From NCBI RefSeq assembly GCF_048269545.1, contig NZ_JBLXIJ010000001.1, positions 62,001 through 126,000 of the forward strand: a stretch of 64,000 nucleotides of DNA, read 5' to 3'. The position numbers and the translations under genes are program-made. The notes beneath the pieces are model-generated. The model did not search any database. It was given only the letters and a program-made list of their open reading frames with translations, and was not told where the DNA came from. Within the stretch, counting starts at the first letter, position 1. Each line of letters opens with the position of its first letter. Shown in pieces: positions 51,866-61,372 of the stretch. This stretch comes from Halpernia sp048269545. GTDB lineage: Bacteria; Bacteroidota; Bacteroidia; Flavobacteriales; Weeksellaceae.

Positions 51866-52951
51866 ATGAAAACAATAATAATAACAGGCGGTGCAGGATT
51901 TATCGGGTCTCACGTTGTAAGGGAATTTGTGAAAAATAATCCTGATAAAAAAATCATTAATCTTGATGCTTTAACTTATGCAGGGAATTTAGAAAATCTA
52001 ACCGATATTGAAAACGAACCAAACTATGTTTTCGAGAAAGCAGATATTACAAAACCCGAAGAATTGCGTCCGATTTTTGAAAAATACAAACCAGACGCGA
52101 TTGTTCATTTGGCGGCAGAATCTCATGTTGATAGAAGTATTACAGATCCAAACGCTTTCATTAATACAAACGTAAATGGAACGGCAAATCTTTTAAATTT
52201 AGCAAGAGAATTCTGGACTTTAAATCCAGACCATCAACACGGAAACTTTCCAGATGAAAAAAGAGATTTCTTATTTTACCACGTTTCTACAGATGAAGTT
52301 TATGGAAGTTTAGGAGACACAGGATTTTTCACGGAAGAAACTTCTTACGATCCAAAATCACCTTATTCTGCAAGTAAAGCCGCGTCCGATCACTTAGTTC
52401 GCGCTTATGGAAATACGTATGGAATGCCATTTATTATTTCAAATTGTTCTAATAATTATGGCCCAAATCATTTTCCAGAAAAATTAATTCCGCTTTGTAT
52501 TTTAAATATTATTAATGGAAAACCACTTCCAATTTACGGTGACGGAAAATATACCAGAGATTGGCTTTTTGTAATTGATCATGCAAAAGCAATTCATCAG
52601 ATTTTTAATGAAGCAAAAATCGGCGAAACTTACAATATCGGTGGATTTAATGAATGGAAGAATATTGATTTGGTGAAAGAACTCATCAAACAAATGGACG
52701 AGAAATTGGGAAATCCAAAAGGTCATTCAGAAAAATTAATAACTTATGTAAAAGACCGACCGGGACACGATTTACGTTATGCGATTGACGCTACAAAACT
52801 TAACAAAGAATTGGGTTGGAAACCTTCAGTTACTTTTGAACAAGGTTTAGGAAAAACGATTGATTGGTTTTTAGAAAATCAAGATTGGCTTGAAAACGTA
52901 AGTTCAGGAAATTATCAAAAGTATTATAGTGATCAATATTTGAGTAATTGA
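51866..52951 (+). CDS. rfbB: dTDP-glucose 4,6-dehydratase
   Basis: Makes dTDP-4-keto-6-deoxyglucose, the branch point to rhamnose and other 6-deoxy sugars. The 361-residue SDR protein has IITGGAGFIGSHVV at its start, the catalytic VSTDEVYGSLG...YSASKAASDHLVRAY (YxxxK), and the RmlB signature GETYNIGGFNEWKN. Its partner rfbA lies 490 bases downstream, but a four-helix-bundle gene separates them. rfbC and rfbD for rhamnose are not in the window. Confidence 0.95.
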   Translation: MKTIIITGGAGFIGSHVVREFVKNNPDKKIINLDALTYAGNLENLTDIENEPNYVFEKADITKPEELRPIFEKYKPDAIVHLAAESHVDRSITDPNAFINTNVNGTANLLNLAREFWTLNPDHQHGNFPDEKRDFLFYHVSTDEVYGSLGDTGFFTEETSYDPKSPYSASKAASDHLVRAYGNTYGMPFIISNCSNNYGPNHFPEKLIPLCILNIINGKPLPIYGDGKYTRDWLFVIDHAKAIHQIFNEAKIGETYNIGGFNEWKNIDLVKELIKQMDEKLGNPKGHSEKLITYVKDRPGHDLRYAIDATKLNKELGWKPSVTFEQGLGKTIDWFLENQDWLENVSSGNYQKYYSDQYLSN

Positions 52952-52967
52952 GGGTTTGAGGGTTTGG
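52948..52967 (+). repeat. left imperfect inverted repeat flanking the four-helix-bundle gene
   Basis: TTGAGGGTTTGAGGGTTTGG begins at the rfbB stop codon. It matches the reverse complement of the sequence just before rfbA (53423-53442) at 16 of 20 positions. The two lie about 455 bases apart with the four-helix-bundle gene between them. Confidence 0.6.
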
Positions 52968-52996
52968 AAAATAAATTATAGATAACGGAAATAGTT

Positions 52997-53386
52997 ATGG
53001 TAAAAGTTCATAAGGATTTAATTGTTTATCAGAAGGCATTTTCCGCAGCGATGGAAATATTTCATTTATCTAAAAAATTTCCTGCGGAAGAAAAATATTC
53101 ATTAACTGATCAAATCAGAAGGTCATCTCGCTCCGTCAATGCAAATATTACGGAAGCGTGGCGAAAAAGAAGATACGAAAAGTCCTTTATCAATAAATTA
53201 AATGATGCAGATGGAGAAGCAGCCGAAACACAGAATTGGTTGGATTTTGCATTAGCTTGCGGATATTTAGATGAAAAAGTCTATTTAGATCTATATAAAA
53301 AATATGATGAAGTTTTGGGAATGCTAGTTTCAATGACCATAAATTCAGAAAAGTGGACATTTTCAGAAAACAAAAAATTAAAATAA
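52997..53386 (+). CDS. four-helix bundle protein (S23/Avd-like)
   Basis: A 129-residue basic helical protein. KVHKDLIVYQKAFSAAMEIF, LTDQIRRSSRSVNANITEAW and AAETQNWLDFALACGYL are the family signatures of the S23-like four-helix bundle proteins, first seen in intervening sequences of 23S rRNA genes. Relatives form pentamers and bind nucleic acid; one serves as the accessory protein Avd of diversity-generating retroelements. No reverse transcriptase or variable repeat is nearby. Its position between rfbB and rfbA, with inverted repeats on both sides, suggests an inserted unit. Its role in the locus is unknown. Confidence 0.9.
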   Translation: MVKVHKDLIVYQKAFSAAMEIFHLSKKFPAEEKYSLTDQIRRSSRSVNANITEAWRKRRYEKSFINKLNDADGEAAETQNWLDFALACGYLDEKVYLDLYKKYDEVLGMLVSMTINSEKWTFSENKKLK

Positions 53387-53420
53387 TCTCAACCAATTAC
53401 TCAAAATCTAATCACTCAAT

Positions 53421-53442
53421 CCTCAAACAATCAAACACTCAA
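53421..53442 (-). repeat. right imperfect inverted repeat flanking the four-helix-bundle gene
   Basis: CCTCAAACAATCAAACACTC plus AA, whose reverse complement begins TTGAGTGTTTGATTG, resembles the left arm. The intervening 57-base gap is rich in further ACTCAA-type words. It ends 1 base before the rfbA ATG. Confidence 0.6.
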
Positions 53443-53443
53443 A

Positions 53444-54301
<858 letters not shown>

Positions 54302-54408
54302 ATTTGATAATTATACTCACTTTATATTAACAGATATACAAATAATAAAGTATTTTGATAAAATATTGACTCTGATTTTAAATAAAAATTTAGTTAGAAA
54401 AAATATAT

Positions 54409-54416
54409 TATTTTTG
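54409..54416 (+). promoter_or_regulatory. -7 box upstream of the ABC exporter genes
   Basis: TATTTTTG, a full match, lies 20 bases before the ATG of the permease gene, within the 135-base gap after rfbA. It suggests that the exporter and transferase genes have a promoter of their own. No -33 TTG is evident. Confidence 0.45.
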
Positions 54417-54436
54417 TAAGCAAAACACAATGATCT

Positions 54437-55288
54437 ATGATGAATGAGAAGAAACAAACTTGGACTGAAACCATCGAATCTTCCCATCCTTTATTTAAAC
54501 TAAATTTAAAAGAAGTTTGGGAATATAAAGATTTGGTTTATATGTTTGTAAAACGGGATTTTGTTTCTAGTTTTAAGCAAACTATTTTAGGACCCATTTG
54601 GTTTTTCATAAATCCAATTTTTACTACATTAATGTATCTTTTGGTGTTTGGCAAAATTGCCAATATTTCTACCGATGGAGCACCTAAAATTTTATTCTAT
54701 TTAGCGGGCGTTACTTTATGGAATTATTTTTCTACTTGTCTTACAGGAACTTCTAGTGTTTTTACAGGAAATGCGGGTATTTTTGGAAAAGTTTATTTTC
54801 CACGTTTGGTAATGCCACTTTCTATTGTAGTTTCAAATTTAATGAGATTTGGCGTTCAATTCTGTCTATTTTTAGTTGCATTTTTCTATTATCTAAATAA
54901 AGGTGAAGTCACACCCAATTGGTGGATTTTAGCAACTCCATTTTTAATTTTATTAATGGCGGCTTTTGCATTGGGTGTCGGAATGATATTTTCTGCTCTC
55001 ACCACAAAATATCGTGATTTACAAATGCTCTTAGGTTTTGGAGTTAGTTTATTCATGTATGCAACTCCCGTAGTTTATCCTATTTCTGCTTTGCCAAAAA
55101 GAATTCAACCGTATGCAGATTTTAATCCATTAACAGGAATTTTTGAATGTTTTAAACACGCTTGGTTGGGAACAGATGGATTCCGCCCAGAAATGTTGAT
55201 TTCCAGTTCTATTATTATTTTTATTCTTTTAGCAATTGGTACAGTTATTTTTAATAAAGTAGAAAAAGGTTTTATGGATACGGTTTAA
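54437..55288 (+). CDS. wzm: polysaccharide ABC exporter, permease (Wzm-like)
   Basis: A 283-residue membrane subunit with about six helices. Family marks are DLVYMFVKRDFVSSFKQTILGPIWFFINP near residue 31 (TM1 region), and GVGMIFSALTTKYRDLQMLLGFGVSLFMYATPVVYP in the centre. It moves finished lipid-linked glycan (O-antigen or capsule) across the inner membrane with the ATPase encoded next. Two ATG codons (54437 and 54440) are adjacent; the first is used. Confidence 0.92.
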   Translation: MMNEKKQTWTETIESSHPLFKLNLKEVWEYKDLVYMFVKRDFVSSFKQTILGPIWFFINPIFTTLMYLLVFGKIANISTDGAPKILFYLAGVTLWNYFSTCLTGTSSVFTGNAGIFGKVYFPRLVMPLSIVVSNLMRFGVQFCLFLVAFFYYLNKGEVTPNWWILATPFLILLMAAFALGVGMIFSALTTKYRDLQMLLGFGVSLFMYATPVVYPISALPKRIQPYADFNPLTGIFECFKHAWLGTDGFRPEMLISSSIIIFILLAIGTVIFNKVEKGFMDTV

Positions 55289-55323
55289 AAGGTAAAAGTA
55301 AAAAGATAAAATAATTAAAAAAT

Positions 55324-56607
55324 ATGCTCGCATTAAAAGCAGAAAATATATCTAAACAATATCGGCTGGGACAAGTTGGAACGGGAACTCTAAGTCATGA
55401 TCTGAATCGTTTTTGGTATCAGATTCGTGGTAAAGAAAATCCCTATCTTAAAATTGGCGAAGCCAACGATCGCGCCACAAAAGGCGAAAGCGAATACGTT
55501 TGGTCTTTAAAAGATATTAATTTTGAAATTGAGCAAGGCGATGCAGTTGGAATTATTGGTAGAAACGGAGCGGGAAAATCTACCCTTTTAAAATTATTAA
55601 GTAAAGTAACCAAACCCACAACTGGAAAAATTTATACAAAAGGCAGAATTGCTTCTTTGCTTGAAGTAGGAACTGGTTTTCACCCAGAAATGACGGGACG
55701 TGAAAATATTTATTTAAACGGTGCGATTCTCGGAATGAAGCGAAAAGAAATTACCCGAAAATTTGATGAAATAGTAGATTTCTCTGGCGTAGAAAGATAT
55801 ATTGATACGCCCGTAAAACGCTATTCTTCCGGAATGTATGTTCGTTTGGCTTTTGCAGTTGCTGCTCATCTCGAATCTGAAATATTGATTGTAGATGAAG
55901 TTCTCGCTGTTGGAGATGCAGATTTCCAGAAAAAATGTATCGGAAAAATGGGCGATGTTACCAAAGGTGAAGGTAGAACAGTTTTATTTGTAAGTCATAA
56001 TCTCGCTGCGGTAAGTGCTTTATGCAACAAAGGAATTTATTTAAAAAATGGTTTAATACATTCCCAAGGCAGTATGTCTCAAATAACTACTGATTATCTT
56101 TCTACAGATGTAGAGTTTATTACTTATTTAGATTCTTTTGATAAATTTAAAATAGATAACAGTATTTTCAAACCTTTAGAATTTGGGTTTTTAGATGGTC
56201 ATAAAAATAAAATAGAAAATTTCGTTAGAAATGACAGTACTATACTTCTCAAATTTAAATTTGATTTGAAAGAAATCTACGATGATTTTAATTTTGGATT
56301 TGCTGTTTATGATTTAAATGAACAAGTTCTATTTTGGTCTTTCAGCACAGATGTAGAAATGGATAAAAGAGTTTCTTTAAAATTAGGCGTAAATGAGATT
56401 TTTGTACAATTCCCGAAGCATCTTTTGAACGAAGGCGAATATATTATACATTTAATGGCGAGTAGACACTATAAATTTTGGATTTGCGAACCCAATGTAA
56501 ATGCACCAAAAATTAAACTGAAGATACAAGGAGGATTGAGTAAGTCTGATAAATGGATAGAAAGAAGAACTGGGATTTTAGCTCCAATAATCGAATATTG
56601 TAAATAA
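55324..56607 (+). CDS. wzt: polysaccharide ABC exporter, ATPase with C-terminal carbohydrate-binding domain (Wzt-like)
   Basis: A 427-residue ATP-binding subunit. Walker A GIIGRNGAGKSTLLKLL (about residue 79 on), the signature YSSGMYVRLAFAVAAHL and Walker B EILIVDEVLAVGD are intact. Residues about 280-427 form an extra beta-rich domain (Wzt_C-like), which in Escherichia coli O9a Wzt recognises the non-reducing end cap of the glycan before export. This points to an ABC-dependent O-antigen pathway with substrate proofreading rather than to a capsule type without that domain. It lies 35 bases after wzm. Confidence 0.92.
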   Translation: MLALKAENISKQYRLGQVGTGTLSHDLNRFWYQIRGKENPYLKIGEANDRATKGESEYVWSLKDINFEIEQGDAVGIIGRNGAGKSTLLKLLSKVTKPTTGKIYTKGRIASLLEVGTGFHPEMTGRENIYLNGAILGMKRKEITRKFDEIVDFSGVERYIDTPVKRYSSGMYVRLAFAVAAHLESEILIVDEVLAVGDADFQKKCIGKMGDVTKGEGRTVLFVSHNLAAVSALCNKGIYLKNGLIHSQGSMSQITTDYLSTDVEFITYLDSFDKFKIDNSIFKPLEFGFLDGHKNKIENFVRNDSTILLKFKFDLKEIYDDFNFGFAVYDLNEQVLFWSFSTDVEMDKRVSLKLGVNEIFVQFPKHLLNEGEYIIHLMASRHYKFWICEPNVNAPKIKLKIQGGLSKSDKWIERRTGILAPIIEYCK

Positions 56608-56608
56608 A

Positions 56609-57385
56609 ATGACTAAAATTAGTGTTATTCTGCCAAATTTTAATGGTAGTAAATATTTAGAGCAAGCTATTAATAGTTTTTTAGACCAAAGCTATAGTTT
56701 TAAAGAACTCATTATTGTTGACGGGAAATCTACTGATAATTCTCACCAAATCATCGAAAAATATGCGGAAGAAAATGATCATATCATTTGGGTAAAAGAA
56801 GAAGACAAAGGAATTTCTAATGCCTTTAATATTGGCTTAAAATATACAACTGGAGATATTGTAGGTTATTTAGGATCGGACGATATTATTTATAAAGAGC
56901 TTTTTGAGGAAATAATTTACGTAGATTCTTGGTCTCTTTTTGACGCTGTTTACTTTAATTCTTATACATTTTATATAAAAGATAAAAAGTGTATTTTGAG
57001 AAAGTGTCCAGATTTAGAATTTAAATTAGAAAATCTTTTATCTTATGGAACCATCGTAGGTTGGCAAAATATTTATTTTAAAAGAGAGGTTTATCATCGA
57101 CACAAAATTGATGAAACAAACAAAACTTCAATGGATTATGAATTTTATTTAAGAATTTGTTCAAATGAGAACCTTTTATTTATAAATGCTGATAAGGTTG
57201 CAACTATAAATATATTCGACGAAAACATTTCATCAGATTTTAATGGTAATCAACTTAAAGAAGCAAAATCTGTAGCAAAATTCTATGCAGAAAAAGCTTC
57301 TTATAAAGGGCATTTATTCGGTACTCCAAAAATTCATACTGAAAAGAAATCTTTGATATCATCTCTCAAAAAAATTTTTAGATAA
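56609..57385 (+). CDS. family 2 glycosyltransferase
   Basis: A 258-residue GT-A transferase. SVILPNFNGSKYLEQAINSF opens it, then ELIIVDGKSTDNSHQII and KEEDKGISNAFNIGLKYTTGDIVGYLGSDDI, in which the metal motif is SDD rather than the common DxD. GTIVGWQNIYFKREV follows. There is no signal or membrane helix, so it acts at the cytoplasmic face on lipid-linked intermediates. Donor and acceptor cannot be deduced. It is separated from wzt by one base. Confidence 0.88.
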   Translation: MTKISVILPNFNGSKYLEQAINSFLDQSYSFKELIIVDGKSTDNSHQIIEKYAEENDHIIWVKEEDKGISNAFNIGLKYTTGDIVGYLGSDDIIYKELFEEIIYVDSWSLFDAVYFNSYTFYIKDKKCILRKCPDLEFKLENLLSYGTIVGWQNIYFKREVYHRHKIDETNKTSMDYEFYLRICSNENLLFINADKVATINIFDENISSDFNGNQLKEAKSVAKFYAEKASYKGHLFGTPKIHTEKKSLISSLKKIFR

Positions 57386-57389
57386 CCAA

Positions 57390-58337
57390 ATGAATAAATC
57401 CTCCAAAATATTCATCACAGGTCACCGCGGAATGTTGGGAAGTACTACTTTAAATATTTTTAAAGAAGCGGGTTATACCAACATTATTACCGCTACACAT
57501 TCTGAACTGGATTTGACTGATCAAAAAGCAGTGGAATTTTTTTTTCAAAAAGAAAAACCAGAATATGTAATTCACATCGCCGCAAAAGTAGGCGGTATAA
57601 AAGCCAATATAGATCATCCTGCAATTTTCTTGTATGATAATTTAATAATGCAAGCCAATGTAATCAATTCTTCCTATCTCAACGGAGTGAAAAAATTTGT
57701 ATTTCTTGGAAGTTCCTGCATTTATCCGAAAGAATCTCCACAACCGATGAAAGAAGAGTATATTCTTACGGGAAAATTAGAACCCACAAATGAAGGCTAT
57801 GCTATCGGAAAAATAACGGGTATAAAATTATTAGAAGCTTATCATCAACAGTACGGTTTCAAAAGCATAAGCTTAATGCCAAGCAATCTGTATGGTCCAA
57901 ATGATAGTTTTGATTTGGCACATGCTCACGTTTTGTCTTCACTCGTTAGAAGATTTGTAGATGCAAAAAAGCAAAATGCTCCATCCGTTACGCTTTGGGG
58001 AACTGGAATTGCCAGAAGAGAATTTCTTCACGTAAGTGACTGTGCAAAAGCAATATTATTTATGTTTGAAAATTATAATGCTCACGAATTGATCAACATC
58101 GGACCAGGAGAAGATATTGGAATTCGGGAACTTGCAGAAATGATTGCAAAAAAGATAGATTATCCTGGTGAACTTATTTGGGATGACACAAAACCTGACG
58201 GAATGCTCCGAAAATGTATGGATGTGAGCAAAATGAAACACACAGGTTTTTTGCCGCAAGTAAGTTTGGAAAAGGGAATAGATGAAGTAATAAAAATATA
58301 CAAAGAAAAAAGCGATGAAAATACCATTGATGCGTAA
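57390..58337 (+). CDS. fcl: GDP-L-fucose synthase-like epimerase/reductase (Fcl or ColC)
   Basis: A 315-residue SDR enzyme of the GMER family. IFITGHRGMLGSTTL begins the Rossmann fold; AAKVGGIKANIDHPAIFLYDN, LGSSCIYP and YAIGKITGIKLLEAY (YxxxK) are GDP-fucose synthase signatures; SLMPSNLYGPND follows. It would epimerise and reduce GDP-4-keto-6-deoxymannose (from gmd, 4 kb downstream) to GDP-L-fucose. Next to it stands a ColD-like gene, so the related colitose synthase (ColC) activity on the 3-deoxy sugar is an alternative. The next gene overlaps its end by 23 bases. Confidence 0.88.
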   Translation: MNKSSKIFITGHRGMLGSTTLNIFKEAGYTNIITATHSELDLTDQKAVEFFFQKEKPEYVIHIAAKVGGIKANIDHPAIFLYDNLIMQANVINSSYLNGVKKFVFLGSSCIYPKESPQPMKEEYILTGKLEPTNEGYAIGKITGIKLLEAYHQQYGFKSISLMPSNLYGPNDSFDLAHAHVLSSLVRRFVDAKKQNAPSVTLWGTGIARREFLHVSDCAKAILFMFENYNAHELINIGPGEDIGIRELAEMIAKKIDYPGELIWDDTKPDGMLRKCMDVSKMKHTGFLPQVSLEKGIDEVIKIYKEKSDENTIDA

Positions 58338-59490
58338 AGCTTTCTTAAATGAAGCAGAAACAAAAAAAGCTTTAGCAGATTTTATACTTAATGCAGATCG
58401 ATTGAGCATGGATATAGAATGCGAAAAATTTGAAAAAAAATTCGCGGAATTTCAACAATGCAAACATGCGGTACTTTTCAATAGCGGCGGAAGTGCCAAT
58501 TTAGCAATGTTGCAAGCCTTAAAAAATTTAGGAAAACTAAAAGATGGCGACAAAATTGGTTTTTCTGCGCTCACTTGGTCAACCAACACGATGCCCATAA
58601 TTCAATTAAATATGATTCCTGTTGTAATTGACGTTACTCCAGAAGTTATCAATACAACCTCGCAAAATTTATTAGAAAGATTAGAAACCACAGATTTACA
58701 AGCGCTTTTTATTACGAATATTTTAGGATTTACAGGAGATATTGATGTTATAAGACAAATTTGTGAAGACAGAAATATTATTCTTATTGAAGACAATTGC
58801 GAATCTTTAGGAACAGAATTACCAGAAGGTAGAACTGGAAATTTTGGCATCGGAGCAAGTTTTTCATTTTTTGTAGCACATCACATGAGTACGATCGAAG
58901 GTGGAATGGTTTGCACCAGCGACGATGATTTTGCAGAAATGCTTCGTCTTGTAAGAGCGAACGGTTGGGATAGAAATTTAAATCTTGAACAACAACAAAA
59001 ATGGAGAACAAAATTTGGTATTGAAACAGAATTTGAAGCAAAATACACTTTTTACGATTTGGGTTATAATTTTAGACCTACAGAAATAACAGGGTTCTTA
59101 GGACAATATCAAATGCGGTTTTTAGAAAAAAACATCATTACTAGAGAAAAAAATTATTTGAGAATTGAAAAAGTAGTGCTAGAAAATCCGGATTTTTTAC
59201 CGTTAGAGCACAGACACATCAATCTGCTTTCTACCTTTGCGTTTCCGTTTGTCTGTAAAACCCCGGAATTGAGAACCCTTTATTTACAAAAATTTACAGA
59301 AGCAGGCGTAGAAATCCGTCCAATGATTGCGGGAAACATGCAAAAACAACCATTTTACAAAAAATACGTAAAAGAAGTTTACGAAATGCCGGGAGCAGAT
59401 ATGATGCATAATAATGGGTTTTATTGTGGTAATTATCCGGAACTTTTGGAAGAAGATTTAGTGGTTTTTGAAAATTTACTCCGTAAATAA
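58315..59490 (+). CDS. DegT/DnrJ-fold PLP enzyme with His for the active-site Lys (GDP-4-keto-6-deoxymannose 3-dehydratase, ColD-like)
   Basis: A 391-residue PLP-fold enzyme. In sugar aminotransferases the segment reads Lys-x5-Glu-Gly-Gly and the Lys holds PLP. Here it reads FFVAHHMSTIEGGM, placing His189 at the Lys position. This replacement is known from ColD (GDP-4-keto-6-deoxy-D-mannose 3-dehydratase) and from RfbH (CDP sugars). The cluster has gmd and no CDP-sugar genes, so ColD is the better fit. LGYNFRPTEITGFLGQYQM and GVEIRPMIAGNMQKQPF are shared family features. It would need glutamate and give a 3,6-dideoxy sugar such as colitose. Confidence 0.75.
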   Translation: MKIPLMRKAFLNEAETKKALADFILNADRLSMDIECEKFEKKFAEFQQCKHAVLFNSGGSANLAMLQALKNLGKLKDGDKIGFSALTWSTNTMPIIQLNMIPVVIDVTPEVINTTSQNLLERLETTDLQALFITNILGFTGDIDVIRQICEDRNIILIEDNCESLGTELPEGRTGNFGIGASFSFFVAHHMSTIEGGMVCTSDDDFAEMLRLVRANGWDRNLNLEQQQKWRTKFGIETEFEAKYTFYDLGYNFRPTEITGFLGQYQMRFLEKNIITREKNYLRIEKVVLENPDFLPLEHRHINLLSTFAFPFVCKTPELRTLYLQKFTEAGVEIRPMIAGNMQKQPFYKKYVKEVYEMPGADMMHNNGFYCGNYPELLEEDLVVFENLLRK

Positions 59491-59497
59491 AAAATAA

Positions 59498-60355
59498 ATG
59501 ATTGCAGTAGAAATCATGGGCGGTTTAGGAAATCAAATGTTTCAATTTGCTTCAGCTCGTGCTTTAGCATTGCATCGTAATGAAAAATTCTTACTCGATA
59601 AGCATTTTTTTGATAATTATGAATTACACAATTACTCTCTACATCATTTTAATATAAAAACACCTTTATTAGAAGAAAACATTTCATTTGAGCCCATCAA
59701 TTTTATTGAGAAAGTAAAAGCTTTTTTATTAAAAAAGAAAATATTTAGTATTTACGAAGAAAAAGAATTGATTTTTAATAAAAATTTATTTACTCTACCA
59801 CAAAAAAACATTTATTTAAAAGGATATTTTCAATCGGAAAAATACTTTATAAAATACGAAGAGCAAATTCGGGAAGATTTTAAAATTATTTCTCTATTAA
59901 AAAAAGAAACTACAGAGATTTTAAAAATCATTAACACGCAAAATTCAATTTCATTACACATTAGAAGAGGTGATTATGTTAATAATCCAGTCGCAAATTT
60001 AGTTCATGGAACTTGTGACCTAAATTATTACTACAAAGCAATTACAATTATAAAAGAAAAAATAGAAAATCCTGTGTTTTTTATTTTCTCTGATGATATT
60101 AATTGGGCAAAAGAAAATTTAAAAATTGAAGACAAAATTTATTTTGTAGATTTTAATGATGCCTCAACTAATTATGAAGATTTAAAATTAATGAGTAGTT
60201 GTAAACACAACATCATTGCAAATAGTAGTTTTAGTTGGTGGGGAGCTTGGCTAAATAATAATAAAAATAAAATCGTTATCGCTCCAAACAAATGGTTTAA
60301 TGTAGATTATCATAATGCAACAGATATAATCCCAGAATCATGGTTGAAGATTTAA
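59498..60355 (+). CDS. GT11 family alpha-1,2-fucosyltransferase-like enzyme
   Basis: A 285-residue transferase with the three GT11 blocks: GGLGNQMFQFASARALAL at the start, SLHIRRGDYV (HxRRxD) in the middle and SSFSWWGAWLN near the end. These enzymes transfer L-fucose from GDP-L-fucose in alpha-1,2 linkage. Some bacterial members use GDP-colitose instead, which fits the ColD-like gene 7 bases upstream. It is cytoplasmic. The next gene overlaps its last 16 bases. Confidence 0.9.
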   Translation: MIAVEIMGGLGNQMFQFASARALALHRNEKFLLDKHFFDNYELHNYSLHHFNIKTPLLEENISFEPINFIEKVKAFLLKKKIFSIYEEKELIFNKNLFTLPQKNIYLKGYFQSEKYFIKYEEQIREDFKIISLLKKETTEILKIINTQNSISLHIRRGDYVNNPVANLVHGTCDLNYYYKAITIIKEKIENPVFFIFSDDINWAKENLKIEDKIYFVDFNDASTNYEDLKLMSSCKHNIIANSSFSWWGAWLNNNKNKIVIAPNKWFNVDYHNATDIIPESWLKI

Positions 60356-61362
60356 AAATTCCTGCGATTTCTGTGGTGATGCCTGTTTACAACGGCGAAA
60401 AATTTCTTGCAGAAGCAATTGAAAGCATTCTTAATCAAACTTTCAGAGATTTTGAATTGCTTTTAATTAATGATGGATCAACAGACAAAACAGAAGATAT
60501 TATTCTCTTTTACAAAGACTCGCGAATTATTTATATAAAAAATGAGCAGAATTTAGGCCTAATTAAAACTTTAAATAAAGGTTTGGATTTAAGTCATGGA
60601 GAATTTATTGCAAGAATGGATCAAGATGATATTTCCAATCCGACAAGATTTGAAAAACAAATCAAAGTTTTTGAAAACAATCCAAAAATAGGTGTTTGCG
60701 GAACTTGGTTTACACTTTTTGGAGATAATAGAGAAAAAAGAATTATAAATCATCCCGAATCTTCTGAAGATATAAAAATAAGTTTATTGGGATACTGCGT
60801 TATTGGTCATCCAACGGTTATGTTTAGGAGAGAAATAATAGGAAATTTAAGATATGACAATGGATATAAAGCTGCAGAAGATTTTGAATATTGGACCAGA
60901 TTATCGAGAATTACAGACTTTTATAATATCCCAGAATCTTTATTAAATTACAGATTCCACCAAACAAATATATCTTTATTAGATAATGAATTACAATTAT
61001 TAAATTCTAAAAAAATAATCGGAAATCAACTGTATTATTTGGGTTTTGAAGTTGATGAAAACATCATACGTTTGTGTAAAATTCTTTTTTCAAACCAATT
61101 ATTTAATCTAAGTACAATTGATTTAATGAAGGTTATTATCTTTGCTAAAGAAATAGTAGAAAAGAACAGATACAAAGAGTTTTATAACCAAAAAAAATTA
61201 GAAGACTTCATCAGTAAAAAACTTTCAATTTTATTTAATAAATCTAAGAAAGACAATTGGAGATTAATTCCTTTTTTAATCAAAAATAGAAGTGAACTTT
61301 TAACTACTAGAAGTTTAAAATCAAATATAAAATTAATTGCGAAAATAATTTTAAAAAAATAA
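60340..61362 (+). CDS. family 2 glycosyltransferase
   Basis: A 340-residue GT-A enzyme. ISVVMPVYNGEKFLAEAIESI, LLLINDGSTDKTEDI, NLGLIKTLNKGLDLSHGEF and ARMDQDDISNPTRFEKQ (metal site DQDD) are clear. GHPTVMFRREII is the acceptor-side motif. The C-terminal 100 residues are very basic and helical, which suggests membrane association. The linkage is unknown. The start lies within the end of the fucosyltransferase gene. Confidence 0.9.
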   Translation: MVEDLKIPAISVVMPVYNGEKFLAEAIESILNQTFRDFELLLINDGSTDKTEDIILFYKDSRIIYIKNEQNLGLIKTLNKGLDLSHGEFIARMDQDDISNPTRFEKQIKVFENNPKIGVCGTWFTLFGDNREKRIINHPESSEDIKISLLGYCVIGHPTVMFRREIIGNLRYDNGYKAAEDFEYWTRLSRITDFYNIPESLLNYRFHQTNISLLDNELQLLNSKKIIGNQLYYLGFEVDENIIRLCKILFSNQLFNLSTIDLMKVIIFAKEIVEKNRYKEFYNQKKLEDFISKKLSILFNKSKKDNWRLIPFLIKNRSELLTTRSLKSNIKLIAKIILKK

Positions 61363-61372
61363 AAACACAATA

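Noticed and set aside
52997..53386. A diversity-generating retroelement, because of the Avd-like protein
   Set aside because: There is no reverse transcriptase, template repeat or variable repeat in the neighbourhood.
58056..58409. A 117-codon antisense open frame across the fcl-like and ColD-like junction
   Set aside because: Both sense genes are complete and overlapping; the antisense product is Phe/His-rich without family features.
58315..59490. A perosamine or other sugar aminotransferase
   Set aside because: The PLP-binding lysine is replaced by histidine, which is incompatible with ordinary transamination by this fold.
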